NCBI RefSeq assembly: GCF_035920345.1
Contig: NZ_CP109149.1
Span: forward strand, 1,302,001 to 1,366,000
Source of the DNA: Nocardia vinacea
Lineage (GTDB): Bacteria > Actinomycetota > Actinomycetes > Mycobacteriales > Mycobacteriaceae
Direction: 5' to 3'
DNA: 64,000 bases
Every line of letters begins with the position of its first letter. The stretch's first letter is position 1. Shown in pieces: positions 29,045 to 40,154 of the stretch. The notes beneath the pieces are model-generated. The model was given only the letters and a program-made list of their open reading frames with translations. It made no database searches and was not told the origin of the DNA. A program made the translations under genes and the position numbers.

Positions 29045-30852
29045 CCGAACGCACCTTCGCCGCCGACGACCACCTGCCAAGGGTGCCCCTGCCGACGCTG
29101 GAGGACAGTGGCGAGCGGTTGCTGCAGTGGTGTGCGCCACTGCTGACCGCCGACGAATTCGCCACCACCGAAGCCGCGGTCGCCGACCTGCTTCGCCCCG
29201 ATGGTCCGGGCCGAAAGCTCCATGCGGCACTGGCCGAATACGATGCCACCCCCGGTGTCGGAAGCTGGCTGGATCTGTTCTGGCCGTCGCGCTACCTGGG
29301 CCGTCGCGATCGCATCGCATTGAACGCCAACTTCTTCTTCCTGTTCCGCGATGACACCGCACTGGCCGCCTCCACCGGCGCGTCGCAGGTGGAGCGGGCG
29401 GCCGGAATCATCACGGCCGCGGTCGATTACAAGCTGGCGCTCGATACCGAGGCCATCCCGCCGGTCACCCAGCGCGGACAGCAGCTGTCGATGTGGCAGA
29501 ACAAGTACCTGTTCTCCGAGACCCGGATTCCAGGGGAGACGCAGGATTCCGTGCGAGCGCCCTACAGCGACGCATGGCCCGGACCGTCGACTGCCAGGCA
29601 TATCGTGGTGTTCTTCCACGGCAGCATGTTCCGGATGGAGGTGATCGGTCCGGACGGTGTGCCCTACTCGCTGGAGGATCTCTCCGACGGACTGCGCGCG
29701 GTGCTCAAGGCGGGGGCACGCTCGGCCCGCACCGATACCGCCGTCGGCCATCTGACCACCAAGGCGCGGGCCGAATGGGCCGTCAGTCGGCAGGGATTGC
29801 TGGCCGAACCCGCCAATGTCGCGGCTTTGGACATCATCGAGACCGCGCTGTTCGGCCTGTGCCTGGAAGATTTCACGCCACGCGACGAACTGCATGCCTG
29901 TGATCAGCTGCTGCACGGTGACAGTGGCAACCGCTGGTTCGACAAGTCGGTATCGTTCATCGTCTTCGCCGATGGTCAGGCCGGCATCAATATCGAACAC
30001 TGCGGTCTCGACGGCACCACCATCCTGTCCTTCGTCGACACGCTGCTGCAGGCTCCGGCGGCCGAACACGCCGAACGGGCCGGGGCACAGCCGCAGGGTT
30101 TGCCGTCGGTCGAACCGATCGAATTCGTGCTCGATCAGGCGCAGCGCGCCGATGTCGTGGCGGCTGGAGCGGCGTTCTCCCGGTATGCGGCCGAGAACGC
30201 CACCGCGACAGTATCTTTCGAGCTCGGCACCGCCCGCGCCAAGCAACTCGGCATTTCACCGGATGCGTTCGCGCAGCTGAGCTATCAGCTGGCGCATCGG
30301 CGCAGCAAGGGATTGACCGGCGCCACCTACGAGTCCATTGCCACCAGGCAGTACCGCAACGGTCGCACCGAGGCCATGCGGGTGGTGACACCGGAAATGG
30401 TGGCCTTCGTCGATGCCATGCAGGATCCGGCGGTCGCGCAGGCCGACCGGCTCGCTGCCGCACGGACCGCGGCGAGCGCGCATGTCGAACGTGCCAAGCA
30501 GTGTCAGGCGGGAGATGCGCCCGAACAGCATCTGTGGGAACTCGAGTGGATCCAGCGGCGGCGTGGCGCCGAACTCGGCGTCACCGAGCCGATCCCGCTC
30601 TACACCAGTCCCGGCTGGACGATCATGCGCGACGACTACCTGAGCACCAGCTCGGCCCCGTCGGTCAATATCCGGTACTTCGGTTTCGGCTCCACCAGCC
30701 AGAAGTGCATCGGCATCGCCTACGTCCTGCTGCCGGATCGCTGGAACATCTACCTGGCCACTGCGAAGCCGGTCGCCGACGAGATGTACGCCTTCGCCGA
30801 CCACCTGCGCACCGCCGTAGCGGACCTGGAGGCCCTCCTCTCCGAGGCCTGA
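29041..30852 (+). CDS. Carnitine/choline O-acyltransferase family protein
   Basis: 603 residues, the usual size of carnitine acyltransferases. The catalytic His is in INIEHCGLDGTT (His320; Asp324-Gly325), matching the family EHxxxDG signature. Near the C-terminus DDYLSTSSAPS carries the STS motif that contacts the carnitine/CoA substrate, followed by FGFGSTSQKCIGIAYVLLPD. Family enzymes move acyl groups between CoA and the hydroxyl of carnitine or choline; they are well known in eukaryotes and rare in bacteria. The TTG start overlaps the methyltransferase stop, with GAGGAC upstream. A strong 16-bp hairpin ends the operon. The acceptor is unknown; it could be a hydroxylated betaine made by the two upstream enzymes. 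Confidence 0.88.
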   Translation: MTERTFAADDHLPRVPLPTLEDSGERLLQWCAPLLTADEFATTEAAVADLLRPDGPGRKLHAALAEYDATPGVGSWLDLFWPSRYLGRRDRIALNANFFFLFRDDTALAASTGASQVERAAGIITAAVDYKLALDTEAIPPVTQRGQQLSMWQNKYLFSETRIPGETQDSVRAPYSDAWPGPSTARHIVVFFHGSMFRMEVIGPDGVPYSLEDLSDGLRAVLKAGARSARTDTAVGHLTTKARAEWAVSRQGLLAEPANVAALDIIETALFGLCLEDFTPRDELHACDQLLHGDSGNRWFDKSVSFIVFADGQAGINIEHCGLDGTTILSFVDTLLQAPAAEHAERAGAQPQGLPSVEPIEFVLDQAQRADVVAAGAAFSRYAAENATATVSFELGTARAKQLGISPDAFAQLSYQLAHRRSKGLTGATYESIATRQYRNGRTEAMRVVTPEMVAFVDAMQDPAVAQADRLAAARTAASAHVERAKQCQAGDAPEQHLWELEWIQRRRGAELGVTEPIPLYTSPGWTIMRDDYLSTSSAPSVNIRYFGFGSTSQKCIGIAYVLLPDRWNIYLATAKPVADEMYAFADHLRTAVADLEALLSEA

Positions 30853-30860
30853 CCCGGCTG

Positions 30861-30909
30861 CCATGCGTCCCCGTCGCTCCGGTCCTGCCGGGTCGACGGG
30901 GACGCATGG
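30861..30909 (+). terminator. Strong hairpin ending the oxygenase-acyltransferase operon
   Basis: Perfect 16-bp stem: CCATGCGTCCCCGTCG (30861-30876) with CGACGGGGACGCATGG (30894-30909). The 17-nt loop can itself form a CCGG pairing. It begins 8 nt after the acyltransferase stop and lies just before the TnpB region. It lacks a T-run but is very stable. Confidence 0.7.
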
Positions 30910-32540
30910 CGTTACGAGCGGAACAACAGCTCCGGACACGGGGCTGAGAGTGCATCCGTGAACTCAGCGGTGCTGCTCTGGTCTTCAGGGTTGTTGTCAC
31001 CGCAGGGACCGGCAACGACCGTACAGTGTCGGTGGCTGGTGCGATGCTGTTGCGGTGGGGAGGTTTACGAGTTTCCGGTTCTGTCTCGACCCGACCGTCG
31101 AGCAGCAATCACTGCTGTCGCGCCATGCTGGTGCGGCACGGTTCGCTTTCAACCAGTGCCTGGCTATGACGAAGGCAGCATTGCAGAGTCGTCGCCGTAA
31201 CCAGGATGTGCGTGTGCCGTGGACCGGTTTCGATCAGATCAATGGGTTCAACGCGTGGAAGAAGACCGAGCAGGCCGGACGGATGTTTGCGGTCGATTCG
31301 TCGGGGACGGCATCGCTGGTTGTGGTCGGGCTCGGGTGGCGAAATCAGGTGTGCCAGCAGGTGTTCGAGGAAGCCGCCGTGGATCTCGGACGAGGATTGG
31401 TGGCGTGGCGGGATTCACGGATCGGAAAACGTGCCGGACGCCGGGTGGGGTTTCCGAAGTTCAAATCGAAAACCTCGACGGTCCCATCGTTTCGGTTGCG
31501 GAACAAGAGCACTCCGCGTGGGAGGGCCATGATCCGGGTCGGTGATGATCATCCGCGGTCGGTAACTTTGCCGGTGATCGGCGCGGTGCGGGTGCGGGAG
31601 GACACGCGCCGGTTGCGGCGGATGATCGCCGCGGGCCGGGCGAAGATCGTATCGGTGACGGTGTCATATCGTGCGGGCCGGTGGATGATCAGCCTCACCA
31701 CCGAAGCCACCGACTTGCATCCCGTGCACTGGCATCCAGTGCGCGACGGCGGTGACCACGGCGGCTGGGTGGGGGTGGATCGGGGATTGTCGGCGTTCCT
31801 GGTCGCCGCAACAAGCGACGGCATCGAGGTAGACCGGATCACCGATCAACCGAAACCACTGGTAACCGGGATGGCGCGGCAGCGCCGTCTCGCCCGGTCG
31901 GTTACCCGCAAACGGAAGGGAAGCCGTCACCGGCGCGAGGCCGCAGCTCGGTTGGCGCGGCATCATCATCGTATCCGTAATCTTCGAGCGCATTTTCTGC
32001 ATCAGGTGTCGAACCGGCTGGTCAAGACCCACGACCGGCTGGTCATCGAGGACCTGAACATCGCGGGCATGCTCCGCAACCGGAGTCTGGCCCGTGCGAT
32101 CGGTGACGCCGGGTGGGGCGAGTTCGCCCGTCAACTCCGCTACAAACAGGGTTGGCGTGGAGGAGAAGTGGTCACAGTCGACCGCTGGTTCCCGTCTAGC
32201 CAGCTGTGTTCACGTTGTGGAGCCCGCACTGTCGGGTTGACGCTGGCCGACCGCATATTCACGTGTGGCTGTGGGATACGACTCGATCGTGATCTCAATG
32301 CCGCGATCAATCTTGCTACTCGGGGCGAGCATCTGGATCTGTGCCCGAGTCCGGGAGCCCGAAGCACGAGCCCCGGTTGACAACGCCCGCCGACGGGACG
32401 GCTCTGGCACAATCCACCCCGGTTGTGTGAAACCAGCCCGGATGACGCGGGAACCGGCGCCACCCCACACCGGGATGAGCACCGGACGTCCGAGAAGGAC
32501 GGCGTCGACGACTTCCCCCGGGGAGTTTCTCAGACGCGCT
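30910..32540 (+). mobile_element. IS1341-type (tnpB-only) element, approximate limits
   Basis: A single tnpB gene sits between the terminator of the upstream operon and hisE, with no tnpA (Y1 transposase) on either side, so the element cannot move by itself. Limits are bounded only by the neighbouring features; subterminal hairpins were not pinned down. The ~160 nt after tnpB contains short GC hairpins (for example CCCG-CCGA-CGGG) and is where an omega/reRNA scaffold would be expected. Confidence 0.5.
31055..32380 (+). CDS. tnpB: TnpB (RNA-guided transposon nuclease, IS200/IS605 OrfB)
   Basis: 441 residues. The RuvC-like triad appears intact: Asp242 in GVDRGLSAF, Glu332 in VIEDLNI, Asp413 in DRDLNAAIN. 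The zinc finger is present as CSRCG followed by CGCG. The N-terminal helix-turn-helix-like region ([27 protein letters not shown]) is typical. TnpB proteins use a right-end reRNA to cut DNA next to a transposon-specific motif. GTG 31055 follows no strong ribosome-binding site. The element lies just upstream of hisE, whose start is about 160 nt further on. Confidence 0.93.
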   Translation: MGRFTSFRFCLDPTVEQQSLLSRHAGAARFAFNQCLAMTKAALQSRRRNQDVRVPWTGFDQINGFNAWKKTEQAGRMFAVDSSGTASLVVVGLGWRNQVCQQVFEEAAVDLGRGLVAWRDSRIGKRAGRRVGFPKFKSKTSTVPSFRLRNKSTPRGRAMIRVGDDHPRSVTLPVIGAVRVREDTRRLRRMIAAGRAKIVSVTVSYRAGRWMISLTTEATDLHPVHWHPVRDGGDHGGWVGVDRGLSAFLVAATSDGIEVDRITDQPKPLVTGMARQRRLARSVTRKRKGSRHRREAAARLARHHHRIRNLRAHFLHQVSNRLVKTHDRLVIEDLNIAGMLRNRSLARAIGDAGWGEFARQLRYKQGWRGGEVVTVDRWFPSSQLCSRCGARTVGLTLADRIFTCGCGIRLDRDLNAAINLATRGEHLDLCPSPGARSTSPG

Positions 32541-32822
32541 GTGAAACAATGGCTCACCGTGAAGAACTTCGAAACCCTGTTCGCCGAGCTGCAAGATCGT
32601 GCGGTCACCCGCCCCGAGGGGTCCGGGACCGTGGCGGCATTGGACGCGGGCGTGCATTTCCAGGGTAAGAAGGTGCTCGAGGAGGCCGGCGAGATCTGGT
32701 TGGCCGCCGAGCACGAGGGCGACGATGCGCTCGCCGAGGAGATTTCGCAACTGCTGTACTGGGTCCAGGTGCTGATGGTGGGCCGTGGGCTGAAGCTGGA
32801 AGACGTGTACCGACATCTGTGA
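32541..32822 (+). CDS. hisE: Phosphoribosyl-ATP pyrophosphatase
   Basis: 93 residues, second step of histidine synthesis (phosphoribosyl-ATP to phosphoribosyl-AMP). Family core: [20 protein letters not shown] and [14 protein letters not shown] with conserved metal-binding acidic residues. GTG 32541 is chosen because it gives [17 protein letters not shown], aligning with the known mycobacterial start and length of 93; GTG 32559 is the alternative. A longer upstream reading runs into the TnpB region and is not coding. hisG follows after 121 nt. Confidence 0.95.
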   Translation: MKQWLTVKNFETLFAELQDRAVTRPEGSGTVAALDAGVHFQGKKVLEEAGEIWLAAEHEGDDALAEEISQLLYWVQVLMVGRGLKLEDVYRHL

Positions 32823-32943
32823 CGGCGGTGTTGAATTAGCGGCACTCGCGGGCCCCTTCGTGGTTACGCTCCGCTACCGCCTCCGGGGCCGTCGCTCGCG
32901 CCGGCACGTCGATCCTTAGTTCACCCCCCGAAAGGACCCTCCC

Positions 32944-33795
32944 ATGCTGCGCGTCGCAGTCCCCAACAAAGGCGCACTTTCCGAATCGGCCACCTCGATC
33001 CTCGCCGAGGCCGGTTACCGCAAGCGCACCGATTCCCGCGACCTGACCGTCCTCGATCCGGCCAACCAGGTCGAGTTCTTCTTCCTGCGGCCCAAGGACA
33101 TCGCCATCTACGTCGGCTCCGGCGAGCTCGACCTCGGCATCACCGGCCGCGATCTGGCGCTGGATTCCGGTGCGCCGGTTCAGGAACGGCTCGCACTCGG
33201 TTTCGGCCGCTCCACCTTCCGATACGCCGCCCCAGCCGGCCGCGAATGGAAGGTCGAGGATCTCTACGACAAGCGCATCGCCACCTCGTACCCGAACCTG
33301 GTCCTGAGCGATCTGCAGCGCCGCGGGATCGAGGCCGAGGTGATCCGCCTCGACGGCGCCGTCGAGATCTCCATCCAGCTCGGCGTGGCCGATGCCATCG
33401 CCGATGTGGTCGGCTCGGGCCGCACCCTGCGCCAGCACAATCTGGTCGCTTTCGGCGAGACCCTGTGCGATTCGGAGGGCGTGCTCATCGAGCGCACCGG
33501 CTCCGATCAGGACGAACGGGCCCGCAATCAGCTCATCGCGCGCATTCAGGGCGTCGTATTCGGTCAGCAGTACATCATGTTGGACTACGACTGCCCGAAG
33601 GAACTCCTGGAGGAGGCGGTCAAGATCACGCCCGGCCTCGAGTCGCCGACGGTATCCCCGCTCGCCGATTCGAATTGGGTCGCCATCCGCGCCATGGTGC
33701 CGCGCAAGCAGGGCAACGTGGTAATGGACCAGCTCGCCGAACTCGGCGCGAAGGCGATCCTGGCCTTCGATATCCGGTCCTGTCGCGCCTTCTGA
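32944..33795 (+). CDS. hisG: ATP phosphoribosyltransferase
   Basis: 283 residues, first and feedback-controlled step of histidine synthesis (ATP + PRPP). Long-form HisG: catalytic part with [23 protein letters not shown] and the PRPP-binding region [16 protein letters not shown], then a C-terminal ACT-like regulatory domain ([25 protein letters not shown]) for histidine inhibition. AAAGGA lies at good distance before the ATG. Length equals that of the mycobacterial enzyme. An intrinsic terminator follows the stop. Confidence 0.97.
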   Translation: MLRVAVPNKGALSESATSILAEAGYRKRTDSRDLTVLDPANQVEFFFLRPKDIAIYVGSGELDLGITGRDLALDSGAPVQERLALGFGRSTFRYAAPAGREWKVEDLYDKRIATSYPNLVLSDLQRRGIEAEVIRLDGAVEISIQLGVADAIADVVGSGRTLRQHNLVAFGETLCDSEGVLIERTGSDQDERARNQLIARIQGVVFGQQYIMLDYDCPKELLEEAVKITPGLESPTVSPLADSNWVAIRAMVPRKQGNVVMDQLAELGAKAILAFDIRSCRAF

Positions 33796-33808
33796 CCCGA
33801 TTTCGTAC

Positions 33809-33845
33809 ACTCGGCCCCGTCACTCGGCGGGGCCGAGTTGTTTTG
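33809..33845 (+). terminator. Rho-independent terminator after hisG
   Basis: Stem ACTCGGCCCCG (33809-33819) with CGGGGCCGAGT (33828-33838), followed by TGTTTTGT. Eleven perfect base pairs and a T-rich tail make this a classical terminator of the hisEG unit. Confidence 0.85.
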
Positions 33846-33941
33846 TACGAGTGATCGATTCACTGCGATTGCAATCGGTGTGCTGACCTGCGGTTGATTG
33901 GTACGTTGCGGCCTCGATGAGGAAATGCAAGGAGTACCACC

Positions 33942-34076
33942 GTGTCGCAGACACCGCCCGCGAAACCTTCGGGCAGCACATTCACATGGAATGAGGACTG
34001 GCTGGCCGCCATCGTCGGCCTGGTTCTCATCGCCCTGGTCCTGGTCGGCGCAATCCCGGATTGGTTGGTGCCGTGA
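33942..34076 (+). CDS. 44-aa single-pass membrane peptide upstream of YeiH
   Basis: GTG start with AAGGAG 8 nt upstream. The product has a polar N-terminus (VSQTPPAKPSGSTFTWNEDW) and one hydrophobic helix (LAAIVGLVLIALVLVGAI). Its TGA shares one base with the ATG of the YeiH-type exporter (TGATG), implying translational coupling. The pairing suggests an accessory or stabilising subunit of the transporter. The strong ribosome-binding site, membrane helix and coupling are seen in the sequence; the function is inferred. Confidence 0.75.
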   Translation: MSQTPPAKPSGSTFTWNEDWLAAIVGLVLIALVLVGAIPDWLVP

Positions 34077-35239
34077 TGTCGGAGAGCGACGCCAGGACCG
34101 AGACGGACGCAGTTGATGAGGATGCAGTCCGATCCGAGACTGCTGTACTGCAGTCGATTTCACGCCCCACGGTAGCCGAGATCGGAGCCGGCATCGCCGC
34201 TGTCATCCTACTCGGCGCGCTGACCCGCTACTTCGACACCCACGTGCCGCAGTGGGCCGTCGGCACACCGTTCAACCGGATCGCCAAGTCGATAGAATTC
34301 CCGGTGTACGCCATTGTCATCGGTCTGATCGGCAATGTCGTACTCGCGAAACTCGATCTCCGGGAACGCCTTTCGGCCGGATTCCGCACCGAATTCTTCA
34401 TCAAGACCGGTGTGGTGCTGCTCGGCGCATCGATCAATCTGAAGATCCTGGTGACCGCGGCAGGCCCGTCGATCGTGCAGGCGCTGCTGTTGATCACCGC
34501 GGTCTTCGGGTTCACGTGGTGGCTGGGCGGTCGACTCGGCCTCGACGATAAGCTGCGCGCCCTGCTGTCCTCGGCCGTCTCGATCTGTGGTGTCAGCGCC
34601 GCCATCGCGGCCGCGGGTGCGGTGCAGGCCAAACGCGAGCAGATCGCGTATGCGGCATCGCTGGTGATCATCTTCGCGCTGCCATCGATCTTCGTATTGC
34701 CGTGGCTCGCTGATGTTTTCGATCTCTCCGATGCGGTCGCGGGCGCGTGGATCGGCGGCAATATCGACACCACCGCGGCCGTCGCGGCCTCCGGTGCGAT
34801 CGCGGGGGAGAAGGCGCTGCAGATCGCCACCATCGTGAAGACCACCCAGAATGCGCTCATCGGTATTGTCGCCATTGCGCTGACCGCCTACTTCACGATC
34901 CGGGTCGAGCGCATTCCCGGTGCGGCACGGCCGTCGGTGCGCCAGTTCTGGGAGCGGTTCCCGAAGTTCGTGATCGGCTTCGTCGCCGCGTCCGTCATCG
35001 GCACGCTGTATTTGCAGTCGGTGGACAAGAAGACCGGCGCGGCGCATATCGCGATCGTCAACGATCTGCGCACCTGGTTCCTGATCTTCGCATTCGTCTC
35101 GATCGGTCTGGAGTTCTCGCTGCGCGGCCTGCGCGAGGCAGGCTGGCGTCCGGTAGTGGTCTTCGGATCCGCGGCCGTCTTCAATCTGGCCGTCGGCTTG
35201 GGCCTGTCCGTGCTGCTGTTCCACAACTTCACCGCATAG
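34076..35239 (+). CDS. YeiH/UPF0324-family putative sulfate exporter
   Basis: 387 residues with about ten hydrophobic helices and family segments such as LLGASINLKIL, SAVSICGVSAAIAAAGAVQA, VAGAWIGGNIDTTAAVAASG and a C-terminal FLIFAFVSIGLEFSLRGLRE. The family is annotated as putative sulfate exporters, but transport has been shown for few members. The ATG 34076 overlaps the stop of the 44-aa membrane peptide. No sulfur genes are adjacent. Confidence 0.88.
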   Translation: MSESDARTETDAVDEDAVRSETAVLQSISRPTVAEIGAGIAAVILLGALTRYFDTHVPQWAVGTPFNRIAKSIEFPVYAIVIGLIGNVVLAKLDLRERLSAGFRTEFFIKTGVVLLGASINLKILVTAAGPSIVQALLLITAVFGFTWWLGGRLGLDDKLRALLSSAVSICGVSAAIAAAGAVQAKREQIAYAASLVIIFALPSIFVLPWLADVFDLSDAVAGAWIGGNIDTTAAVAASGAIAGEKALQIATIVKTTQNALIGIVAIALTAYFTIRVERIPGAARPSVRQFWERFPKFVIGFVAASVIGTLYLQSVDKKTGAAHIAIVNDLRTWFLIFAFVSIGLEFSLRGLREAGWRPVVVFGSAAVFNLAVGLGLSVLLFHNFTA

Positions 35240-35300
35240 ATCCGCACCGGCAACCTGCCGTTTCGGTGCTCGCCGGTCACCCCGGCGAGCATCGCAGGGG

Positions 35301-35504
35301 GATGGCAGCCGGCGGAGTTTGGGTAGTGGGCGTGGTGGGTGAGCACAGGGGGATGGCAGCCGGCGGAGCTTGCGTAGTCGGCGGGGTGGGTGAGCACAGG
35401 GGGATGGCAGCCGGCGGAGCTTGCGTAGTCGGCGGGGTGGGTGAGCACAGGGGGATGGCAGCCGGCGGAGCTTGCGTAGTCGGCGGGGTGGGTGAGCACA
35501 GCGG
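35301..35504. repeat. Four tandem copies of a 51-bp repeat
   Basis: Units begin GATGGCAGCCGGCGGAG at 35301, 35352, 35403 and 35454. The last three are nearly identical; the first differs at several positions. The 51-nt period is 17 codons, so both strands stay open, but neither translation looks like a real protein. It lies between the YeiH stop and a small membrane protein gene and resembles a minisatellite (MIRU/VNTR-like) locus. Confidence 0.9.
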
Positions 35505-35643
35505 CATCGTGTGCGTTCAGTTCGCGAGCGAACTCACGAGAACTTCATGCTTCGCTGTCAACACTTGGGGCGTGTCGGGCGAAACAACTATGGAACACCT
35601 CGGACGGGCAGTGCCGTTCGAGCACGGACAGGGGGAGGACCCA

Positions 35644-35790
35644 GTGAAACCGAGTGTCGAGTCGGTCGGGTCGTGGTGGCGGATTCGCAATGTGCTCATC
35701 GTGATCGGTGATGCCGTCGGCGTACTTGTGCTCATCGGCGTTATTGCCGCACTCGGCTCGCACGGCCTCGATCTGAATCTGTTCGGCTGA
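35644..35790 (+). CDS. 48-aa membrane protein, unknown
   Basis: GTG preceded by GGGGGAGGACCCA. The product has a short amphipathic N-terminus (SVESVGSWWRIRN), one strongly hydrophobic helix (VLIVIGDAVGVLVLIGVIAA) and a short tail. In-frame sequence upstream is repeat-derived and not credible. It ends 2 nt before the convergent RecB-like gene stop. Not recognised; the good ribosome-binding site and clean helix argue that it is real. Confidence 0.6.
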   Translation: MKPSVESVGSWWRIRNVLIVIGDAVGVLVLIGVIAALGSHGLDLNLFG

Positions 35791-35792
35791 GC

Positions 35793-37606
<1,814 letters not shown>

Positions 37607-37607
37607 A

Positions 37608-38129
37608 TCAGGCTGGAACGCAGGGCGCCTGCGCGAAGCTGAGCATCAGGCAGCCGCTGGCATCCGAGAGCTTCCAGGTACCGTCGACATGTTCCCAGGT
37701 CAGGGGCATGGCAGGGGCGGTGCCGTGCGGTGAGGTGATGGTGACCTGGGCGGTCGCGGAATTGCCGCTGGTGGTGATATCGGCGACCGCGTAGGTGAGC
37801 TTGCCGTAGTTACCGAGTGCCTGGTTCATCTGGTCGATATTGGCGGCGCGCTTTTCGCCGTCGACGATCAGCTTGGTCTTCTCGGAGGTGGGTTTCGCCG
37901 GGTCGGAAAGGGCATCCAGGACGGCGGTGAGCGTTTCGGCGGTGGGTGTGGCGGCGTTGCCGTGGTCGCCGTGACCTGCGGCGCTGGTGGAGGCGGCGGC
38001 GGAAGTGGTACTCGTGGCCTTGGCATCGGACTTGTCGTCGGAGCCGCAGCCGGTGAGCCCGACGGTAGCGGCCATCGCCGCCGCGGCGATAACCATGGAC
38101 GTACGCAGCGTCCTGGCGGGAAGGAGCAT
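37608..38129 (-). CDS. lppK: MTB12/LppK-like lipoprotein
   Basis: 173 residues. Signal peptide with lipobox VGLTGC, a Ser/Thr/Ala-rich linker with a His-rich patch (AGHGDHGNAA), then a domain of about 110 residues (LTAVLDALSDPAKPTSEKT, LIVDGEKRAANIDQM, TWEHVDGTWKLSDAS) like the low-molecular-weight antigen MTB12 and LppK. It lies between trmI and mpa as Rv2116 does in M. tuberculosis. AAAGG precedes the ATG. The symbol is given by synteny and similarity; function unknown. Confidence 0.8.
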   Translation of the reverse strand: MLLPARTLRTSMVIAAAAMAATVGLTGCGSDDKSDAKATSTTSAAASTSAAGHGDHGNAATPTAETLTAVLDALSDPAKPTSEKTKLIVDGEKRAANIDQMNQALGNYGKLTYAVADITTSGNSATAQVTITSPHGTAPAMPLTWEHVDGTWKLSDASGCLMLSFAQAPCVPA

Positions 38130-38308
38130 CGTCAGCAACCTTTCGGTTCGGTCGGCGAAGCGCGTCGCCGTGGACTGGTTAGGGCAGGCTAACATGGTGT
38201 ATCCGCCGTCGACCGCAGCCCAGATGTGATCACGACGAAACCATGTCGGAAAGCGAGAACGGTTCGCGCCCGGTAGCGTTAATAGACCGGGACTGGGAGG
38301 AGCAGCAC

Positions 38309-40069
38309 ATGAGCCCCATCGAGAATTCGGATTCGGCGGCCTGGAGAGAGCTCGAGGCGGTACGCGCCGAAGCGGCTGCACTCCGCAGGCAACTGGCCGA
38401 TTCGCCGGATCGTGCACGGGAATTGGAAGCCCGTATCGATTCGCTGACCATTCGCAACACCAAGCTGATGGACACCCTCAAGGAAGCGCGCCAGCAGTTG
38501 GTGGCGTTGCGCGAGGAGGTCGATCGGCTCGGTCAGCCACCCAGTGGATACGGCGTTCTGATCGGTGTGTACGAGGATCAGACGGTCGATGTGTTCACTT
38601 CGGGGCGCAAGATGCGTCTGACGTGTTCACCCAATATCGACACCTCGACCCTCGAGTACGGCCAGACCGTGCGCCTCAACGAGGCGCTGACGGTCGTGGA
38701 GGCCGGCATCTTCGATGCAGTGGGTGAGATCGGCACCCTGCGCGAGATCCTCGACGACAGTCGTCGCGCGCTGGTCGTCGGGCATGCCGACGAGGAACGT
38801 GTGGTGTGGCTGGCAGGTCCGCTGGCCAAGCTCGCCGAAGTCGACGATCTCGAAGACCCCGATCAGCCGATTCGCAAACTGCGGCCGGGTGATTCACTAC
38901 TCGTGGATACCAAGGCGGGTTTCGCCTTCGAGCGCATCCCCAAGGCCGAGGTCGAGGATCTCGTACTCGAGGAAGTCCCCGATGTCGACTACGGCGATAT
39001 CGGTGGTCTCGGTCGGCAGATCGAGCAGATCCGCGATGCGGTGGAATTGCCGTTCCTGCACAAGGATCTTTTCCGCGAGTACGCGCTGCGCCCGCCCAAG
39101 GGTGTGCTGCTCTACGGTCCGCCCGGTTGCGGTAAGACGTTGATCGCCAAGGCCGTTGCCAACTCGCTGGCGAAGAAGATCGCCGAGGCACGCGGTGAGG
39201 ATGCCAAGGAAGCCAAGTCGTTCTTCCTGAACATCAAGGGCCCCGAGCTGCTGAACAAGTTCGTGGGTGAGACCGAGCGCCACATCCGGATCATCTTCCA
39301 GCGGGCACGTGAGAAGGCGTCCGAGGGTACGCCGGTGATCGTGTTCTTCGACGAGATGGATTCGATCTTCCGCACCCGTGGTTCGGGCGTGTCCTCCGAT
39401 GTGGAGACCACGGTCGTGCCGCAGCTGCTCTCGGAGATCGACGGTGTCGAGGGCCTCGAGAATGTCATCGTGATCGGTGCGTCCAACCGCGAAGACATGA
39501 TCGACCCCGCGATCCTGCGGCCCGGACGTCTCGATGTGAAGATCAAGATCGAGCGCCCGGACGCCGAATCGGCGCAGGACATCTTCTCGAAGTACCTGAC
39601 CGAGTACCTGCCGCTGCACGCCGACGATCTCGAAGAGTTCGGCGGCGACAAGGGCCTGTGCATCCGCGCGATGATCGAACGGGTCGTCGACCGGATGTAC
39701 GCCGAGAGCGAAGACAATCGCTTCCTGGAGGTCACCTACGCCAACGGTGACAAGGAAGTCCTGTACTTCAAGGACTTCAACTCCGGCGCCATGATCCAGA
39801 ACATCGTGGACCGCTCCAAGAAGTACGCCATCAAGGCCGTCCTCGACACCGGCAACCCTGGCTTGCGCATCCAGCATCTCTACGATTCGATCGTGGACGA
39901 GTTCTCCGAAAACGAGGACCTGCCCAACACCACGAATCCCGATGACTGGGCCCGCATTTCGGGTAAGAAGGGCGAGCGGATCGTCTACATCCGCACGTTG
40001 GTCACCGGCAAGAACGCCAGTGCCAGCCGCGCCATCGACACCGAGTCGAATACCGGGCAGTACCTGTAG
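38309..40069 (+). CDS. mpa: Proteasomal AAA+ ATPase Mpa/ARC
   Basis: 586 residues, the hexameric unfoldase that feeds pupylated proteins into the 20S proteasome. N-terminal coiled coil (to about residue 75), two OB folds ([26 protein letters not shown]), AAA+ module with Walker A GPPGCGKT (270-277) and Walker B FFDEMDS (Asp348, Glu349), and the C-terminal GQYL that docks on the proteasome. ATG 38309 follows GGGAGGAG; ATG 38243 is in frame but lacks a good site. A terminator hairpin follows. The usual partner genes dop, pup and prcBA are not in the remaining 24 kb. Confidence 0.96.
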   Translation: MSPIENSDSAAWRELEAVRAEAAALRRQLADSPDRARELEARIDSLTIRNTKLMDTLKEARQQLVALREEVDRLGQPPSGYGVLIGVYEDQTVDVFTSGRKMRLTCSPNIDTSTLEYGQTVRLNEALTVVEAGIFDAVGEIGTLREILDDSRRALVVGHADEERVVWLAGPLAKLAEVDDLEDPDQPIRKLRPGDSLLVDTKAGFAFERIPKAEVEDLVLEEVPDVDYGDIGGLGRQIEQIRDAVELPFLHKDLFREYALRPPKGVLLYGPPGCGKTLIAKAVANSLAKKIAEARGEDAKEAKSFFLNIKGPELLNKFVGETERHIRIIFQRAREKASEGTPVIVFFDEMDSIFRTRGSGVSSDVETTVVPQLLSEIDGVEGLENVIVIGASNREDMIDPAILRPGRLDVKIKIERPDAESAQDIFSKYLTEYLPLHADDLEEFGGDKGLCIRAMIERVVDRMYAESEDNRFLEVTYANGDKEVLYFKDFNSGAMIQNIVDRSKKYAIKAVLDTGNPGLRIQHLYDSIVDEFSENEDLPNTTNPDDWARISGKKGERIVYIRTLVTGKNASASRAIDTESNTGQYL

Positions 40070-40082
40070 ATCGGCTGACTCC

Positions 40083-40116
40083 GAGGGCCGTGCTTCCAGC
40101 TGGGAGCACGGTCCTC
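40083..40116 (+). terminator. Terminator of mpa
   Basis: GAGGGCCGTGCTTCC (40083-40097) pairs with GGGAGCACGGTCCTC (40102-40116) around AGCT, 15 bp with two G-U pairs, 14 nt after the mpa stop. Confidence 0.8.
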
Positions 40117-40154
40117 GACTGGTTCGGGCAAGCTGATCGTCTACTGCATCTAAT

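Noticed and set aside
35301..35504. CRISPR array
   Set aside because: The repeats are contiguous with no spacers, the unit is 51 bp, and no cas genes are near.
34747..35643. Long plus-strand frame running through the yeiH end and the 51-bp repeats
   Set aside because: Repeat-derived Gly/Val/Ala sequence overlapping yeiH in a different frame; only the last 48 codons have a good start site and a membrane helix.
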